Counted from the stretch's first letter, positions 45,486 to 57,689 are shown. The stretch: DNA of 64,000 nt from Talpa occidentalis (GCF_014898055.3 NW_023600993.1:21463048-21527047); one strand, 5' to 3'. Program-made: numbers and translations. Notes: generated from the sequence alone by a model not told the origin.

Positions 45486-46892
45486 AGAAATTAGTATAAT
45501 TAGTATAATTATCACACTTTTATACAACTTTACCATTGCTTCTCCAACAGAGATTTGTCACAGGACCTGGCAAAGACCTTGCTATACAGTGGTATATACC
45601 TTTGTCTTGCTACATTTTTACATTTCATTGAACTGTTAAATGCTTAGCTAGCATGCATGCTTAGGGTGATGATGGAAAAGAGAGTGGGGAAAGACATATA
45701 ACCGGATATATGTGTGTAACTTAATTAGAGTATTCTCCAGATTTTAGTTCAAATTTTGTAAGTTGTTAATTATTAATTCATCACTGATTTAAATGTAGTC
45801 CCTTTTCAAAAATGTTGATGCTCTTGTAAGAGAAATGTTCCTACCTGATGCATTTGCATTGCTGAGGCCCATCTTTCCTTTGATTACTCCAAGATGCCCA
45901 AACCTGTCTTCAGCAATTTTGTTTCTCTAAGTACTATTGGTATTAGAATGTAGTGCAGTGGGAAATGCAATCTTGGATAAAAGTTTCTTCCCCCTAAGGT
46001 TTCCTGAATATAATGGCAATGAGATTAGCACATTTTCCCAGTGATTGAGTTGGCATATGCCCATATCTATAAATAGAATTTATTGTGAAAGTTACTGTGC
46101 TCCTTGGGTAAGTAGCTATTACAATTTGATGATAGAAAGTGTTCTCAGAAAAGAAACGATTGTATGCCTTATATTCCATGGCCATCTGAGGACAAAGAGG
46201 ATAGAAGCTACAAATGAGTTTTGTTTTTCATTCTATCCTATATACAATTATGGACAACCAGATAAATTTAACATTTGGCAAATTGATTGCTACTTTCCTT
46301 GTCCTCTATTTTTAATTACATAGGAAAGGCCAGTAGGGAGTAAATGATGATTTCAAATCTTTCATCATTTTGCTGTCTCGAGGCAGTGGAATGGAGACAT
46401 GTTGGAATATGTCCAGATTTCTGCTGATGTCTCCCCAGGCAAGCAATAGAATCATGGAATTTGAAGACTATTCAGAGTTAGGAACCAATCTGTGCCTCAA
46501 TCCAATCCTTGTAAACTAAGCTTTTTGTTTACTGCATTCAGCTGAAACTAATGGTGAATTTCTAAGGTGAACACTTATGAAAAGATAGTATGTCATTGAA
46601 TGAAAATATCACCCTTGTTGTCACTGCTAAAACACATCTCATTTTTCCAAAGGATGGAGTTGCATGTTGCAACTAGAAAAAGCTGCTTTCAGTAGGCTTC
46701 GGATGCAGTCAAAATCCCAATAGTGAGAAACACTTTCATCCTATCCAGCACAACACATAATGCTTCCTCTTAAGAAATCAGCTATTTCCCTTAATCAGGT
46801 GACGGTATGATCATACATGAGAATACACGCTACTATATATACAGTTCACTGGGGTTCACTGACTTGACATTACATTTCTTTCTTCTTGATAG
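45486..46892. other. Unassigned noncoding sequence upstream of the candidate exon
   Basis: Unique-looking AT-rich DNA. If the exon at 46893 is real this is intron. A weak repeat-like stretch with AGAATCATGGAATTTGAAG lies near 46448. The last 20 bases before 46893 form a pyrimidine-rich tract ending in AG. Confidence 0.45.
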
Positions 46893-47066
46893 TCTAGCTC
46901 CGCAGTGAGAGCCTATCAGACTAGTAAGTCACGGGTGACCATGAGCCCTGGTTTCAGCTCGCAGTGGAACAGCAGCCAACCAGCCTGGAATACATACTCC
47001 TTTCCAAGAGCAAGCTTACACTACCAGTCCCATGCCAGCTACACCTACTGTACTGGACACCCTGCT
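46893..47066 (+). CDS. Candidate internal protein-coding exon, gene not identified
   Basis: This is the best candidate for host coding sequence in the window. It is 174 bp, exactly 58 codons with phase 0 at both ends. The left boundary follows TACATTTCTTTCTTCTTGATAG, a pyrimidine-rich acceptor whose final TAG closes the reading frame, so the frame opens exactly at the splice site. The right boundary is CCTGCT|GTAAGT, a consensus donor. Three CpGs lie in the 174 bases while the surroundings are CpG-poor, as expected for coding constraint. The peptide begins SSSAVRAYQTSK, contains FSSQWNSSQPAWNTYSFPRA, and ends SYTYCTGHPA. It has 14 Ser, 5 Tyr, 3 His and 2 Trp, with no transmembrane stretch. 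Such Ser/Tyr/Gln-rich sequence is common in disordered activation regions of transcription factors, but that is inference; I recognise no domain. It could also be an exon-like chance frame. No partner exon was found in the window, so introns would be long. Confidence 0.5.
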
Positions 47067-48074
47067 GTAAGTACCCCATTTTTCTGTCTTGAGTAAATTG
47101 GAAACTTCCTGCAGGTACATTTTGAATCCAAAGTTGGTAACTCTGTATTCACTGGGCTGTAATTCCAATGTTATACTTCTGTTAAGGCAAGAATATGCTG
47201 CTTTGGAGTGAAAAAAGTTGAGTAATAGAGAATATTAAGTGTTTAAATGTTATGTTTTGATGACTTGTGAAATTGATATTTTACTTAAGGTTATTTTTAG
47301 GTGAAATAGGTTTGTGGACTTTTTGGAATGCGGCTGTGTGGAGACAGTATATGTATGTCTCTGGTTTTATTTTCTGGATTCCTTGTGGCTGTTGCTTATG
47401 AATGTGGTTGGTTAATTTTGTACTAGAAGAGGATACGTTTCAAAATGGCACAGGGAAGTTAATGGAGTCTGGATTTCACAACTTTCATCAGTGATTTGGT
47501 TGATGCAGTCCTGTAGATAAAAATATAAGGCTATAAATTCATCAGTAGAGTATTTTCAAATGACTGCAACTTAGAAATCTGAGGATATGTTGGTGTAGGT
47601 GACTAAAAGGGCAAGAAAAATAAATCTTTGCTGGTGAGAATAAGCTCATGAATTTGAGAACCTTTTAGAATAAGATACTTGTTTCTGCCATTGTATTTTC
47701 ATCTCTTAATCCAATCCTCATAAACTAAGATTTTTATATTATTGTGACTTACATGTACACACTTGGAGAAGACCATGATGAGTATGTATTAGGAAGACTT
47801 TTGTTCACTGCTAAAAATTCAAACAGAAGATTCTTGGATATTGAGAGCTCTTTGAAAGTCAGTCATGCCTGCTTCTCACTGAAACCACCCCCAGTTGTCA
47901 ATAATTGGATTCTTCAGGTATTCAAAAGACCTAAAGTGGACTTCTGCACTAACTCCATTAACTGGCGTGTTTGCATTTTAAGGTTATGGCATTACAAAGT
48001 GTCCCAAGCTTCTAAACTGAGAAAATGGATATCAAATACTATGTCATACACTTATTTAAAAGAAATCTCAGGGA
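47067..48074. other. Unassigned noncoding sequence downstream of the candidate exon
   Basis: AT-rich. A 115-codon open frame at 47744-48091 (plus) has no recognised protein and no acceptor/donor pair at its ends. If the upstream exon is real, this is intron. Confidence 0.45.
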
Positions 48075-48275
48075 ATCCACTCAAAATGTAAATTAATACA
48101 ACTTGCTAAAATGTGATTTGGAAATAACTATCAAAATTTAAATTACACATACTTTTGACTCAGTAATTATACTTTTAGCATTTAATTGGACATATATAAG
48201 GATGTATGCACAAAGATGATGTTAGTGACATTTTTAAATTACTTGGAAAAAAGAACCCAAATAGTCTTCATTCAC
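48075..48275 (+). mobile_element. Old L1 ORF2 3' fragment, sense
   Basis: TTTTGACTCAGTAATTATAC, TTTTAGCATTTAATTGGACA, GGATGTATGCACAAAGATGA, AAAAAGAACCCAAATAGTCT follows the sense landmarks 'tgacccagcaattccactcctaggta, then caaccaaatgtccatca' near the ORF2 end. Strongly diverged. Confidence 0.55.
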
Positions 48276-48279
48276 ATTC

Positions 48280-48920
48280 ATTTATCCATTCTTTCCACAA
48301 AAAAATGTATTAGGTATTACTAAGTATTTATTATTTTTCCAACATTTTTCTAACAGAAGGAGGCATAGGGAGTGTGAAAAACCAAGTCCTGCTCTCAAGG
48401 ATCATCCATTCTAGGGATTAGGGATGCTAGTAATTATATAAACAAATGTAAATAACTAAAACGAAGCAAGTAAAACAGGAAAATACACAGTGCAGTTAAG
48501 TACTATGTAAAGACTCCAAATGTGTTGAAATGATAGAAAAAGACAGGGTACTGAGCAAAATCCTCATTTAGGAGTCCAGTTTTTTTCTGAGATGTGAATA
48601 AAGAAAAAATGGACATATAACTTGCGGAGTTCAGGAGGAAGAGCACCCAGAGCCGAGGAGGCAGGGTGAAGGAGGCCCCAAGGCCCGGATCTTCCCCATA
48701 GGGCGGGAAAGCCAGCAAGCCTGGAGCGTGGTTGGGGGTGAATGGAGGCAGATAAGGTTAGGAAGAGAAGCAAAAGCTGGAGTATGTATCTCTTTGTCAT
48801 CTAGAGTAAGGAGTTTCTATTTTACTTAATGATGGGAAACCGGTGGAGTGTTTTAAGCAAGGAAATGATTTGACAGAATTTAATATTTTGAGGACTTACT
48901 CTTTGTGCTGGGTGAGGAAT
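48280..48920 (-). repeat. L2 element, antisense, about 640 bp
   Basis: ATTCATTTATCCATTCTTTC, AGTCCTGCTCTCAAGGATCA, TCCATTCTAGGGATTAGGGA, GCAGTTAAGTACTATGTAAA, TTAATGATGGGAAACCGGTG, GAGTGTTTTAAGCAAGGAAA, TGATTTGACAGAATTTAATA follow the complement of L2 from the 3' end inward. The GC-rich patch at 48645-48735 lies inside it and is not a CpG island. Open frames at 48503-48800 are L2 complement. Confidence 0.7.
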
Positions 48921-48989
48921 TTCTGGTAAAAGAGCTAAAAGGAAACCAAGGAGTCAAACTGGGAGATTATTACAAGCACAGAAACCAGC

Positions 48990-49050
48990 ACAAGCACACA
49001 CACACATGCCAACGTGTGTGGGTGTGAGTACATGTTTGTATGTGTACCTG
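48990..49050. repeat. CA/GT inverted low-complexity tract
   Basis: CACACACACACATGCCAACG is followed by TGTGTGGGTGTGAGT, so the two halves can pair as a small hairpin. Confidence 0.6.
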
Positions 49051-49334
49051 TGCATGGTGTCTGCTGTAGAATGGAATTGAAGGTCTTCAGTGACAGGAAG
49101 ATTTTCTCTTGTATAAACTTTCACCTGCTCAATGCTTAATATATATGCATTGTTTTTTATTGTTGTAAAACATGTTTCATTTTTTTTCTTAAAAATTTTT
49201 AGTAACCAATTCAATATCTAAAATGTCTTTATTCTTTTCCCTTCAATTATTTTCAAGCCAGATTATGACAAATTACAAATTATAATTTAATGAAATATTT
49301 CAATTCATATTCTTAGTGACCTCATGGTCATCTA

Positions 49335-49580
49335 AAAGTAGCTGACATTTATTGAGTCCTTAGTATTTTTCAGGCTAAGAACCTGTAACATATTTTATAC
49401 ATATATTTAAAAGTCATAGGAGATATGTACTATTATGTTCATTTTAAAGATTAGTGATATGGAGCTCAGAAAAATTAAGTAATTTATGCCAAGTTACTCA
49501 GCTAGTTGTGGGACCTGAGTTTTAAATGTTGGCTGTGTAACCTCCAAGCAGTATTCTTATCCACTGCATTGCCTTACTCC
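49335..49580 (-). repeat. MIR, antisense
   Basis: AGCTGACATTTATTGAGTCC, ATGTACTATTATGTTCATTT, AGTAATTTATGCCAAGTTAC, TCAGCTAGTTGTGGGACCTG, TTATCCACTGCATTGCC is the complement of a near full-length MIR-type element, with the 'acttgcccaaggtcacacagctag' landmark recognisable. Confidence 0.75.
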
Positions 49581-50659
49581 TTGTCCTGAGTCCCTGTGAC
49601 TTTATTTATATTCTGAGAACAATAATGTGATCGTACCTCACATTGAACTATTTGTAGCCATATAATTTTAATATCATGCTACTCATTACTGTAGTACTTG
49701 TGTTTATAAGACTCAGTTTTAAGTCTTGGGGGAGAAATGAAAAATATGTGCTGTATTGTCTTGGAAACCACTGAGACCATCACAAGATATCTGACTTCTT
49801 TTGATGTTTTGTAATCGGAAGCTGATACTTCGTATTGTTGCATCACTGAGAGCAAAGTGAGTCCAATAAGGAAAGCAGAAGTAAAAATTATAACATTCTT
49901 AAATTGGTCAGGAGTACCATTTTTAAAGCCTAGTTGACCTTCCATTATTTCAACTTTCATTCTTTAGATTGTGTCCCCTTGCCTGATCAGAGGGCATTAA
50001 GCTCTTGATTCCAAGATCAGTGCTCATTTATCTCTTTAACTACCTAATAAAATGAATTAAGTCATCTGTAAATAAACCAGAGGTTCATTATAGGAGGGCT
50101 TTGAAAGCTGAGTTATGATGATATCATCCAAGAGTGTTGACGATCTCATAATCTTTACTTGGGTTCATATTGTGAACCAAAGTAGTAGAGAACTATTTTG
50201 GACTCTAAAATGTGAGAGGTTCCATAGTTGCCATGTCATATAATATCTGCAGAGGTTTGTGGTTAAAACCACACAAATGGAATTCATGTCTGAATAGGTT
50301 GCCAGTGATTTTCTTGAGTCATACAACTTAGTAACCTTTAATGAAGCTGTAAATGCTCTCCTTGCCTTGGGAGATTCTGGCCCTTTTCTCTAAGTTACTA
50401 GTTGGATTGAAGAGTTCCAGCTCTTTCCCTGACTTCCTGGGGTTACAAAGGTGTCAGCCAATGTGATGTTTGTGTAGTAAGTGGATGTGATTCAAAGGGC
50501 TCCCTTTGCTTCCATGCCTTTGCCACTGAGGAATCCTAATACCAAATGAGTATCTGGCTAGTTAACTTGAAATTGGTAGCCAAGTTGAAATTTCATAATG
50601 CAGTTTGGCCTGTACCTGACCAAGTAAGAATTTTCCCAGAATCCTTTATGTATCACTAT
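49581..50659. other. Unassigned noncoding sequence
   Basis: AT-rich. A 93-codon open frame on the minus strand (49679-49960) has no recognised content. No repeat called. Confidence 0.45.
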
Positions 50660-51178
50660 ATTATTTCCCTGTGACTGCTGTAACAAATCAGTCATAAATC
50701 TGGACACTTTAAACAACTCATGTTTTTGTTTTCTTATGCTACTAGAGGTAGGGATTTTAAATGAATTTCCTGGACAGAAATCAAGGTGTCATCTGAACTA
50801 AATATCCTCCAGAGTTTCTAGAGAAGCATCCTTTTCTTGCTTCTCCAGTTTCTGGAGATGCAAGCCTTATACACCCTGGTTTGTAGACCCTTCTTTTATC
50901 TCAAGGCCAGCAGCTTAGCATCTTCAAATCTTTTTCTGCTCCATCTTCACATTATCTTCTTCTCTGTCTGTGGTCAAATGTCTTTCTATATCCTTCTTGT
51001 AAGAATACATATGATTACATTTAAGGACCTACCTTAATAATCCCAGATATTCTCCCTATCTAATGATTCTTAATAAAACTTGTGAAGTTCCTTGTTCCTC
51101 TTGTCATATGAAGTAATACAGGTTCCAAAGATTGGGTTATGGACATTGGGTGGACTATTATTTAATCTAACACAATGA
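50660..51178 (-). mobile_element. Old LTR, MaLR/MLT1-like, antisense
   Basis: TATTTCCCTGTGACTGCTGT, AACAAATCAGTCATAAATCT, CTTCTTGTAAGAATACATAT, GATTACATTTAAGGACCTAC, ATCCCAGATATTCTCCCTAT, GGTTCCAAAGATTGGGTTAT, GGACATTGGGTGGACTATTA follow the complement of a MaLR-like LTR from its 3' end ('gctgtaacaaattacc') to its 5' part. No retroviral genes are next to it. Family assignment is tentative. Confidence 0.55.
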
Positions 51179-53427
51179 GAATATCCGGTAAATCAGTGGC
51201 TAATGTCTGATTCATTCTATAAGTCTCACTGAGGGAGATAATATGAGAGGGGTCCTTTGAGTGATGGAGTACTTAAATGGATTCCTAGTGGTAGATCAAA
51301 TTATTGACGCTCACTAACACAAGTTTGATTTCTCTGGAACTCAGTTTTTCCACTTGTAAATGAGGTAAATGATAACCATTCCAATACATACCTTAAAAGA
51401 AAATGTGATGATAAATTTGTTAAATCTCTACTAATGCTTAGTCCATTGCCCTAGTAAATGGAGAAATCATGTAAATGAAGAAAACACAACTAAACATCTT
51501 TGATTGTCTTTTCAACTTGGTATATAAAATGGCAAAAAGTAATATTAAAAATATTCAAGTAGAGCAGTAATTTAATATGTAGGTCATATGTAAAATATAC
51601 CATGTACTTTTTTATTATCTAAGGAAGCTAATGGGTAGATATCATGTAAATTCCTTACCTAGTCATTACTTATGACACATTTCATTCATAAAAATCATTC
51701 TAATAATTTCTAGATAGCATATTAATGGGTGTGTTGATTATGGCATTTCATTTGATGGTTTTGCCACCAATTATATGATAACCCTCTTTGTGGTATGATG
51801 AGGACATATGGAACTACATCAAATCTCCAACAATTTCCTATGAATTGAGAACCATTAAGTACTAGGGATTCTGTTAGTCATAACATAAGGGGATTCACTG
51901 GACTGCCCTCCTATCACCTCTCCACTCTCCCGCATTTGCTTCTTACCTTTGTCTCTCTACTTGTATCTGAAATAGTATTACCATTTGGTTGATCATAGGG
52001 AGATGCAGAGAGGGAGAGAGACAGGATGAAAGTAGGTGAGACTTTTCGGATCTTCATTGCTGAGGCCCAGAACTGTTGAAAAACTCTGCCCCGTTCAAGC
52101 TACTCAGGAGATAACTTGTGCCAACCGTGGGGGCAGTGACCACGTAAAGCCCAGTTATTATAAAGGTATAGAAAATAGTACATTAAAAAAAAAAAAAAAC
52201 TAACAGGACTGTGCTCAAAGGTTGATGAACTTGAGGTTGTATAGTCACATGCAACTTTCTGCTTCTGCTTGGCGCTGTTTTTCCTTCAACGGAAGAGAAG
52301 GCACATACATAGGAGAGGAAGACTGGGTAAGTTTGGTGCCAGATTTCTCATCCTAGAAAAATCTACAAGGAAAGAGTAAAGATATTAGCACTGTCATTCT
52401 GGGGGAATCTCTATTTTAGTCATTAAATAGACTAAAAGAAGTGTATCTTGAAAGTGTTTATTTTTTACAAAGTACGGGACAATTGCCTTCCACTAGGAGT
52501 TAAAATAAGGGTTCCCCAAGCCCGTTGGACAAGCATCAACTCACAATGAAAACATTTGCTGTCTGCATCCAAATATCTATCTCCATGGCACCCAGTAGCC
52601 TCATTAGCTGTCTCCTGAGCCCAGATCCTACTTTTCCCTGCGGGCAAAGAAAAATATTTCTTTTGGGGATTTATATATGAGATTAGAAATGATTGCAAGG
52701 CTCTTTTCTCCAATATAAGGAATTTTATGTTCCCAGGCTACCCACCAGCTTTGGAAATTAACAGCAATTAATTGTCCTCTGGCACAGATTCCCTAGCTCT
52801 GTGCTTTAATACCCAGGCCGCAAAATTGTCTTGAAAACTCAGGTTGCTTGATTATAGGTTCTGGAGCAAATGCTGGAGTTTAGATTATTGATTCTGTTAT
52901 TGATTACTCCAATTACTGATTTCTATTTACTACCATGTATGGAAGTGTTTCAATACTCTAGCAACTGATATTAGGCTGGACCCTAATAATAGATGTATGC
53001 AAACTCTTGGGACTCTGGGAAACTTTTTTAAAAAGTACTGAGAATGGACAGTTATCAATGAAATAATAATCAGATCTTCTACTTCCATGCATTCTCTTTT
53101 GTATATTGATTTGCCTGATAACTCATTAATATCCCAATAACTTGGGTCAGCATATATTCCAGTTTTCTGAGCTACTCTCATTTCGTAGAGTAGCTATTAA
53201 TAATGTTCCCTTTCACTCTCAAAAATGTTCAGGATTGGAAGATATATTATATAGTCCCCCTACCACAACCCTTTACAGAGAAAGGCATATTCCTGACACA
53301 TAAATCTTACTTTGGTCTATTGCCTCAGGGTATAAAACTTCCCAGGGGGCCACCAACGAAAGAGATGCCTCATGTAATGATTAATCATGCACCATAAACC
53401 AATGGGGCTTCTGGACTCTACCAGCTG
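51179..53427. other. Unassigned noncoding sequence
   Basis: Unique-looking. An A15-type run lies near 52184-52199. Open frames of 82-83 codons on the minus strand (52465-52713, 52930-53181) show no recognised protein. Confidence 0.45.
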
Positions 53428-53479
53428 TGTGTGTGTGTATGTGTGTATGTGTGCATCTGTGTGTGAGTGTGGGGTGTGC

Positions 53480-53511
<32 letters not shown>

Positions 53512-53530
53512 ATGTATGTATGTATGTATA
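53425..53530. repeat. (GT)n-(GTAT)n compound microsatellite
   Basis: Interrupted GT repeats from 53428 change to about ten GTAT units at about 53493-53530. Open frames across it are repeat-coded. Confidence 0.95.
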
Positions 53531-54079
53531 ACTTGCTGTGCTGCTGGTGGAGGGAAGAGTACTTGGACTTATATCCATTCAATGATTTCAATTTTAATGA
53601 AGTATAATGAACATTTTGGATAACTTCAAAATGGAAAAAATATGTAATTTTTCAAAATTCTTCTAGAAACACTTGATCAGAATTTGAGAAACTGAATGAT
53701 AATTTTTTGGAATCTTTTTTTCACAATAAGTCACAATGAAAAAAGCTGCTCACATCTGAGGATTCTGGCTATCCCAAACCCTGCTTCATTTCTCCAAAGG
53801 TCAGGAGATTACATATCTCAACATATCTGTACCTCTTCTGTGTTGTGTTATGTCTAAAACTCTCACATCCCTCCCCAATAAAATCTCCTACAAGACTAAT
53901 TATACAATGGGGATTATATCATGGTTACCATTGTTGAAGTTGGGGTAAGCAACTTATCACTTAGGGTTATTTTGTTCCTTATAATAGAATATCCAATTGA
54001 TAGTGGCTTAAAATAGATGCATAATATTTCATTTAATTAAAAGTTTGGATGTAGATGTGCACATATTTATTTTCTAAGA
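53531..54079. other. Unassigned noncoding sequence
   Basis: AT-rich. Nothing recognised. Confidence 0.45.
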
Positions 54080-54630
54080 TGGCTGCAATTATAACACCCT
54101 TCCACGTACTTTTCTGCAATGTGACTCTGCGTTCCCCCCACCAATAAGTGAGGTCTAAATGTTCTCTCCTTGATGTGCCTAGACTTTTTCATTCACTTCT
54201 AGCTTCTAGAACGCGGTGTAAGTGAAATGTGATGACTTCCACATCATGGTCAGAAAGGGCTATGCAGTGTCTATCTGGCTTACTTGAAAAGCTTAGTTTC
54301 AGAATGTTCTATCTCAGTATATGGCCTTTCTAAAACCCCCTCCCCATGCTGTTACAAAAGCAAAGCCACATAGAGAAGCTGTGTACAAGTGCTCTCGTCA
54401 ATGATTTAGCTGAGCTGAGTCTGAGTCCTCATTTCTTCTTACTCCACATGCCAGACACATTTAAGTCTCCCTACCTAGAGTCCCACGCATGAGAGGGCAG
54501 AGACAAACCCCTCCCACTGTGTCCTGTCCAAATTTCTGACCCTCAAACTATGAGCATAATAAAGTAGTTGTGATCTCAAGTCACTAAACATGGGACTGTT
54601 TGTTACTCAGCAGTATACCCAGAACAATAG
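54080..54630 (+). mobile_element. Old LTR, MaLR/MLT1-like, sense
   Basis: GTGAAATGTGATGACTTCCA, AGCTGAGCTGAGTCTGAGTC, ACTATGAGCATAATAAAGTA, GATCTCAAGTCACTAAACAT, GGGACTGTTTGTTACTCAGC, AGTATACCCAGAACAATAG follow the 3' part of a mammalian LTR ('aataaatg...gttttaagccactaagttttgggg, then gtttgttacgcagca'). The AATAAA at about 54561 would be the old polyadenylation signal. No internal genes. Confidence 0.55.
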
Positions 54631-55062
54631 ACATTTATAAGTTTGAGGCAGCAGATGATCAGCTTCATTAGGAAATAGTTTCTTTATATCTTTCCTCTTT
54701 GCCATTGTTTCTGTGTTGTGATATTAACTTTCCCCTGAGTAAGAAGCAGCTCATAAATTCAGACATTCATCTATAACAATATCCTCAGTAAGATAGGAAG
54801 AGAGCATGGACTAATATCTTGCACCTCCCTGGAATTCCTTTGGTGGATTTTCCCTTTATCTCATTGACCAGAACTGGTTTTCCTTCTCAATTTTAGGCTA
54901 ATCAGAGTAAAAAAAAAATAGGCTTTCCAATATTGGTCTCAACCAGTTGTACATTTAATTTCCCTGAGTATCATTTTCAAAGATGAAAAAATGAATGCCA
55001 AGGTTAGCCCCAGATAAATGAAAACAGAATGTGTCCATGTTTTTCTGCTGTGCAATCACAGT
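54631..55062. other. Unassigned noncoding sequence
   Basis: AT-rich. An A9 run lies near 54910. Nothing recognised. Confidence 0.45.
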
Positions 55063-55155
55063 GAGAATCATTGCTTTAGAACCTTCTACTAAAGTGTGGT
55101 CTCTGGAGCAGAAGTATCAGCATCACCTGTATGAGAGTGTTAGAAATGATTCAAT
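55063..55155 (+). repeat. MER5-like hAT fragment
   Basis: TCTACTAAAGTGTGGTCTCT, GGAGCAGAAGTATCAGCATC, ACCTGTATGAGAGTGTTAGA matches the left half of MER5 ('caaagtgtggtccc, then agcatcagcatcacctgg, then ttgttagaaatg'). Confidence 0.75.
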
Positions 55156-55334
55156 CAAACAACTCCTCCTTCTTTTCTATAATTCTTCATGATCTCAGAC
55201 TTGTGGCACTAACATGTGCATACTTTCTCACTATATTTTTTTTGGTGGGTTTAATACTCATGTGTTAATTTGGACTGCTGAGTTCAGTCATGGCCCTTCA
55301 AGCCCCTTAACCTTTGAATGAGATCATGACCTCA

Positions 55335-55425
55335 TTCAGGAAATATTAATTTAGTTCTTGTTATAAACTTGGCATTGTATTAGATGGGGACAGTGATAGA
55401 AAGTAGAGAAGATGAGGAAGAGGTG
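55335..55425 (-). repeat. L2 3'-end fragment, antisense
   Basis: TCAGGAAATATTAATTTAGT, TCTTGTTATAAACTTGGCAT, TGTATTAGATGGGGACAGTG matches the complement of the L2 3' end ('caaatatttattgagcacctac, then ggcactg, then gggga'). Confidence 0.5.
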
Positions 55426-55599
55426 AATAATAAAAAGTATCCATATATTTAACACAGTTAAAACTAGTAGAGAATAGAGTTGAGGAAACAGACTGATATT
55501 AGATGATGGTAGCAAGATTCTAGAACAAAGGTTATCAAATACCCATATAGATTCTTAAAATGCTGTAATTTGAAGGCACTGCAGAAATTTAAAGGCCAA

Positions 55600-55795
55600 G
55601 CATTTAGACTCTGGATCAGAATGATTTGGATTCACATCCAAATTCTATTACCTAGTAAACAGGTGACCTAGGGCCATGGCTTGGAACCTCTCAGAATATT
55701 CTTCCTTCTCTATAAAACAGAAAAATTACAACCTTCTTCCGCATTTCCTGGTGATAATTTAATAGGATAATATATGCAAAGTATTCATCACAGAT
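55600..55795 (+). repeat. MIR fragment
   Basis: TTTAGACTCTGGATCAGAAT, GATTTGGATTCACATCCAAA, ATTCTATTACCTAGTAAACA, ATTCTTCCTTCTCTATAAAA, TAATAGGATAATATATGCAA follow MIR from its tRNA-like part to the 3' region. Confidence 0.7.
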
Positions 55796-55916
55796 TTATT
55801 TCTTATAAATCACTAAATAGATATATTGAAATAGGACATATATTAACTTTAATTTGGATCATTAGAAAAGGTTTACAGACTTAGAGTTTGAAATATCTGG
55901 GCGACATCTTTTTTTT

Positions 55917-56162
55917 TTTTTTAATATTTATTTATTTATTTACATAAGCACTGGTACAGTCAGTAGCGCTGGAGGGTGAGAGAATTCACCAGAGCCAGAG
56001 CAGGGAACAGAACAGGCAGACTGACGAAGTACACTGCTGAGGGGAGCAGCAGGAGGCAGGAGAGGTCTGCACACCATGTGGGCCCCCAGCCGGCAGGCCA
56101 GGGATCAAACCGGCACCAGAGGCTGCGGGCAGCTTCACAACCCAACGCTCAACCGCTGCGCC
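55917..56162 (-). mobile_element. tRNA-derived SINE, subtype I, slightly degraded head
   Basis: Reverse copy: TTATTTACATAAGCACTGGT, ACAGTCAGTAGCGCTGGAGG, AGAATTCACCAGAGCCAGAG, CTGAGGGGAGCAGCAGG, B box complement GGGATCAAACCGG. Head complement AACCGCTGCGCC is cut short before the usual GGGAGGCCC. Target-site duplication: GGGCGACATCTTTTTT from 55899 and GGGTAACATCTTTTTT from about 56164. Confidence 0.92.
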
Positions 56163-56179
56163 TGGGTAACATCTTTTTT

Positions 56180-57689
56180 AAAGATCCAGATTCAAGTTAC
56201 TGAGAATGCCTCAGGTGTATGCAGACTTATTTGTGTTTGACTAGAAATTTCAGTATTTCTCCTACATCTTTTGTTGTCCATCCATGCTTCAGTAGACAAA
56301 GATCAGGAAGGCATTATAACTTTTGCCAGAGTTAATAATTTCTAGTGGAGCCTTATTTCACATGGCTTTTCTCCCCAGTGGCAGTATTTTCCAGACAAAA
56401 TTGAGAATCCTGTTCTATTTCTCCGTCCTGACCTTTATTTCTCCCACATGTTTTGAAGGGCTGAGGTTTCATCTGGTACCTTACATGCCCTTTGTTTGCT
56501 TCCCAGCCATCATAGTGTCCATTGCTGTGTCCTTTCATCTTTTCTAATAGTTTCTTTCCCCATCTCGATAATGCATGGCTTGACACTATTTAATTCAGAG
56601 TATCCAAAACAGATGTTCTGGGAAATAGGTTCAGCCATCCATCTGGGCTTGGTCTATACCTCCTGTGACAGAAGCTTGGATGTTGTTAGACATTGTTGGA
56701 ACTTCAGCAGGGTCTCATGCTGTTCAACTCTAACTCGGGCTGCTCTCAGTTTTGTATGCGTCTGTGTTTTAAGAACCCCTGCTTCGATGGTTTATAAAAC
56801 TTAACATTGAAATGGCTTAAATGAAATCTAACATTACTAAATCGTAAATTTTAAAATCAGCAACAAAGTATTATCTAAACAAATAAACAATTTTCAGAGA
56901 CTTTAATTGATGGCATTGTGTCTTGTACAATTTGGTTCTCACCACTGGAGTTAAATTAAGTTCTGTTAATAAGAAGGAACTCAATATAGGAAAAGAATTT
57001 AAAATAAATAATAGGGGGGATAGTGGCACCATTTCTAAAAAGGTGCATGAGTTGGAAAGGTTCTGGTTTATGATCAATTCTATTCTAAATGCTGAGACTG
57101 ACATATATAACTGTTTCTGTCTGTTAACTTTTATCTACATGAGTGAAGCCTCCTAAATATAAACCTGCTTCAGTGAATCTTTACAAGAAACAATGGCAAA
57201 ATGTTTCCATAATAATGAACCCATTTTGAAGAGACAGAAAAAATTAAGCTCAATAACAAAAAAATGCATCTGATTAGCTCCTTTCATCCTTTAAGAAAGG
57301 CAAGTTCATCAATCATTTTTATGAAGGGATTTTTGCAATGCTTCTTAAGGCTAGTTTTGCAGCAATCAGAAGCAGTGAACTTAAGAGAGCCTCAGCATAT
57401 CAGCTCCGTTCATTGGAGCAGCTTTATAATCATTCGTGTATGAAGACCTATTAAAGCTGGGTCTTTTCTTTGCAATTACAAAATTAGTGCAGGTTCTTTT
57501 GAGACAAACATTCAAACTCTTCAAATTTGCATTAACATTAAAGTGAAAATTCCTTCTTCCTCTTTCCCTAGACATGCAGGCACTTTTTGGTTATGGATGC
57601 TTTTTCTCTTTCAACAGCTCTTCAAACTTAGACATGCCTTTAAAAACTAAAAGTAGAGAGAAAATAGCAAAATATATCAGAATGTGTAC
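56180..57689. other. Unassigned noncoding sequence
   Basis: Open frames at 56323-56804 and 56871-57156 (both strands) lack recognisable domains and clear splice sites. No repeat called. Confidence 0.45.

Noticed and set aside
46420..46520. Possible old SINE with AGAATCATGGAATTTGAAG
   Set aside because: Only one landmark is visible, too little to assign a family.
47744..48091. Open frame of 115 codons downstream of the candidate exon
   Set aside because: The peptide resembles no family I know, and its right end runs into old L1-like sequence. No acceptor/donor pair brackets it.
48645..48735. GC-rich patch suggesting a CpG island or promoter
   Set aside because: It is short, has few CpGs and lies inside an antisense L2 element.
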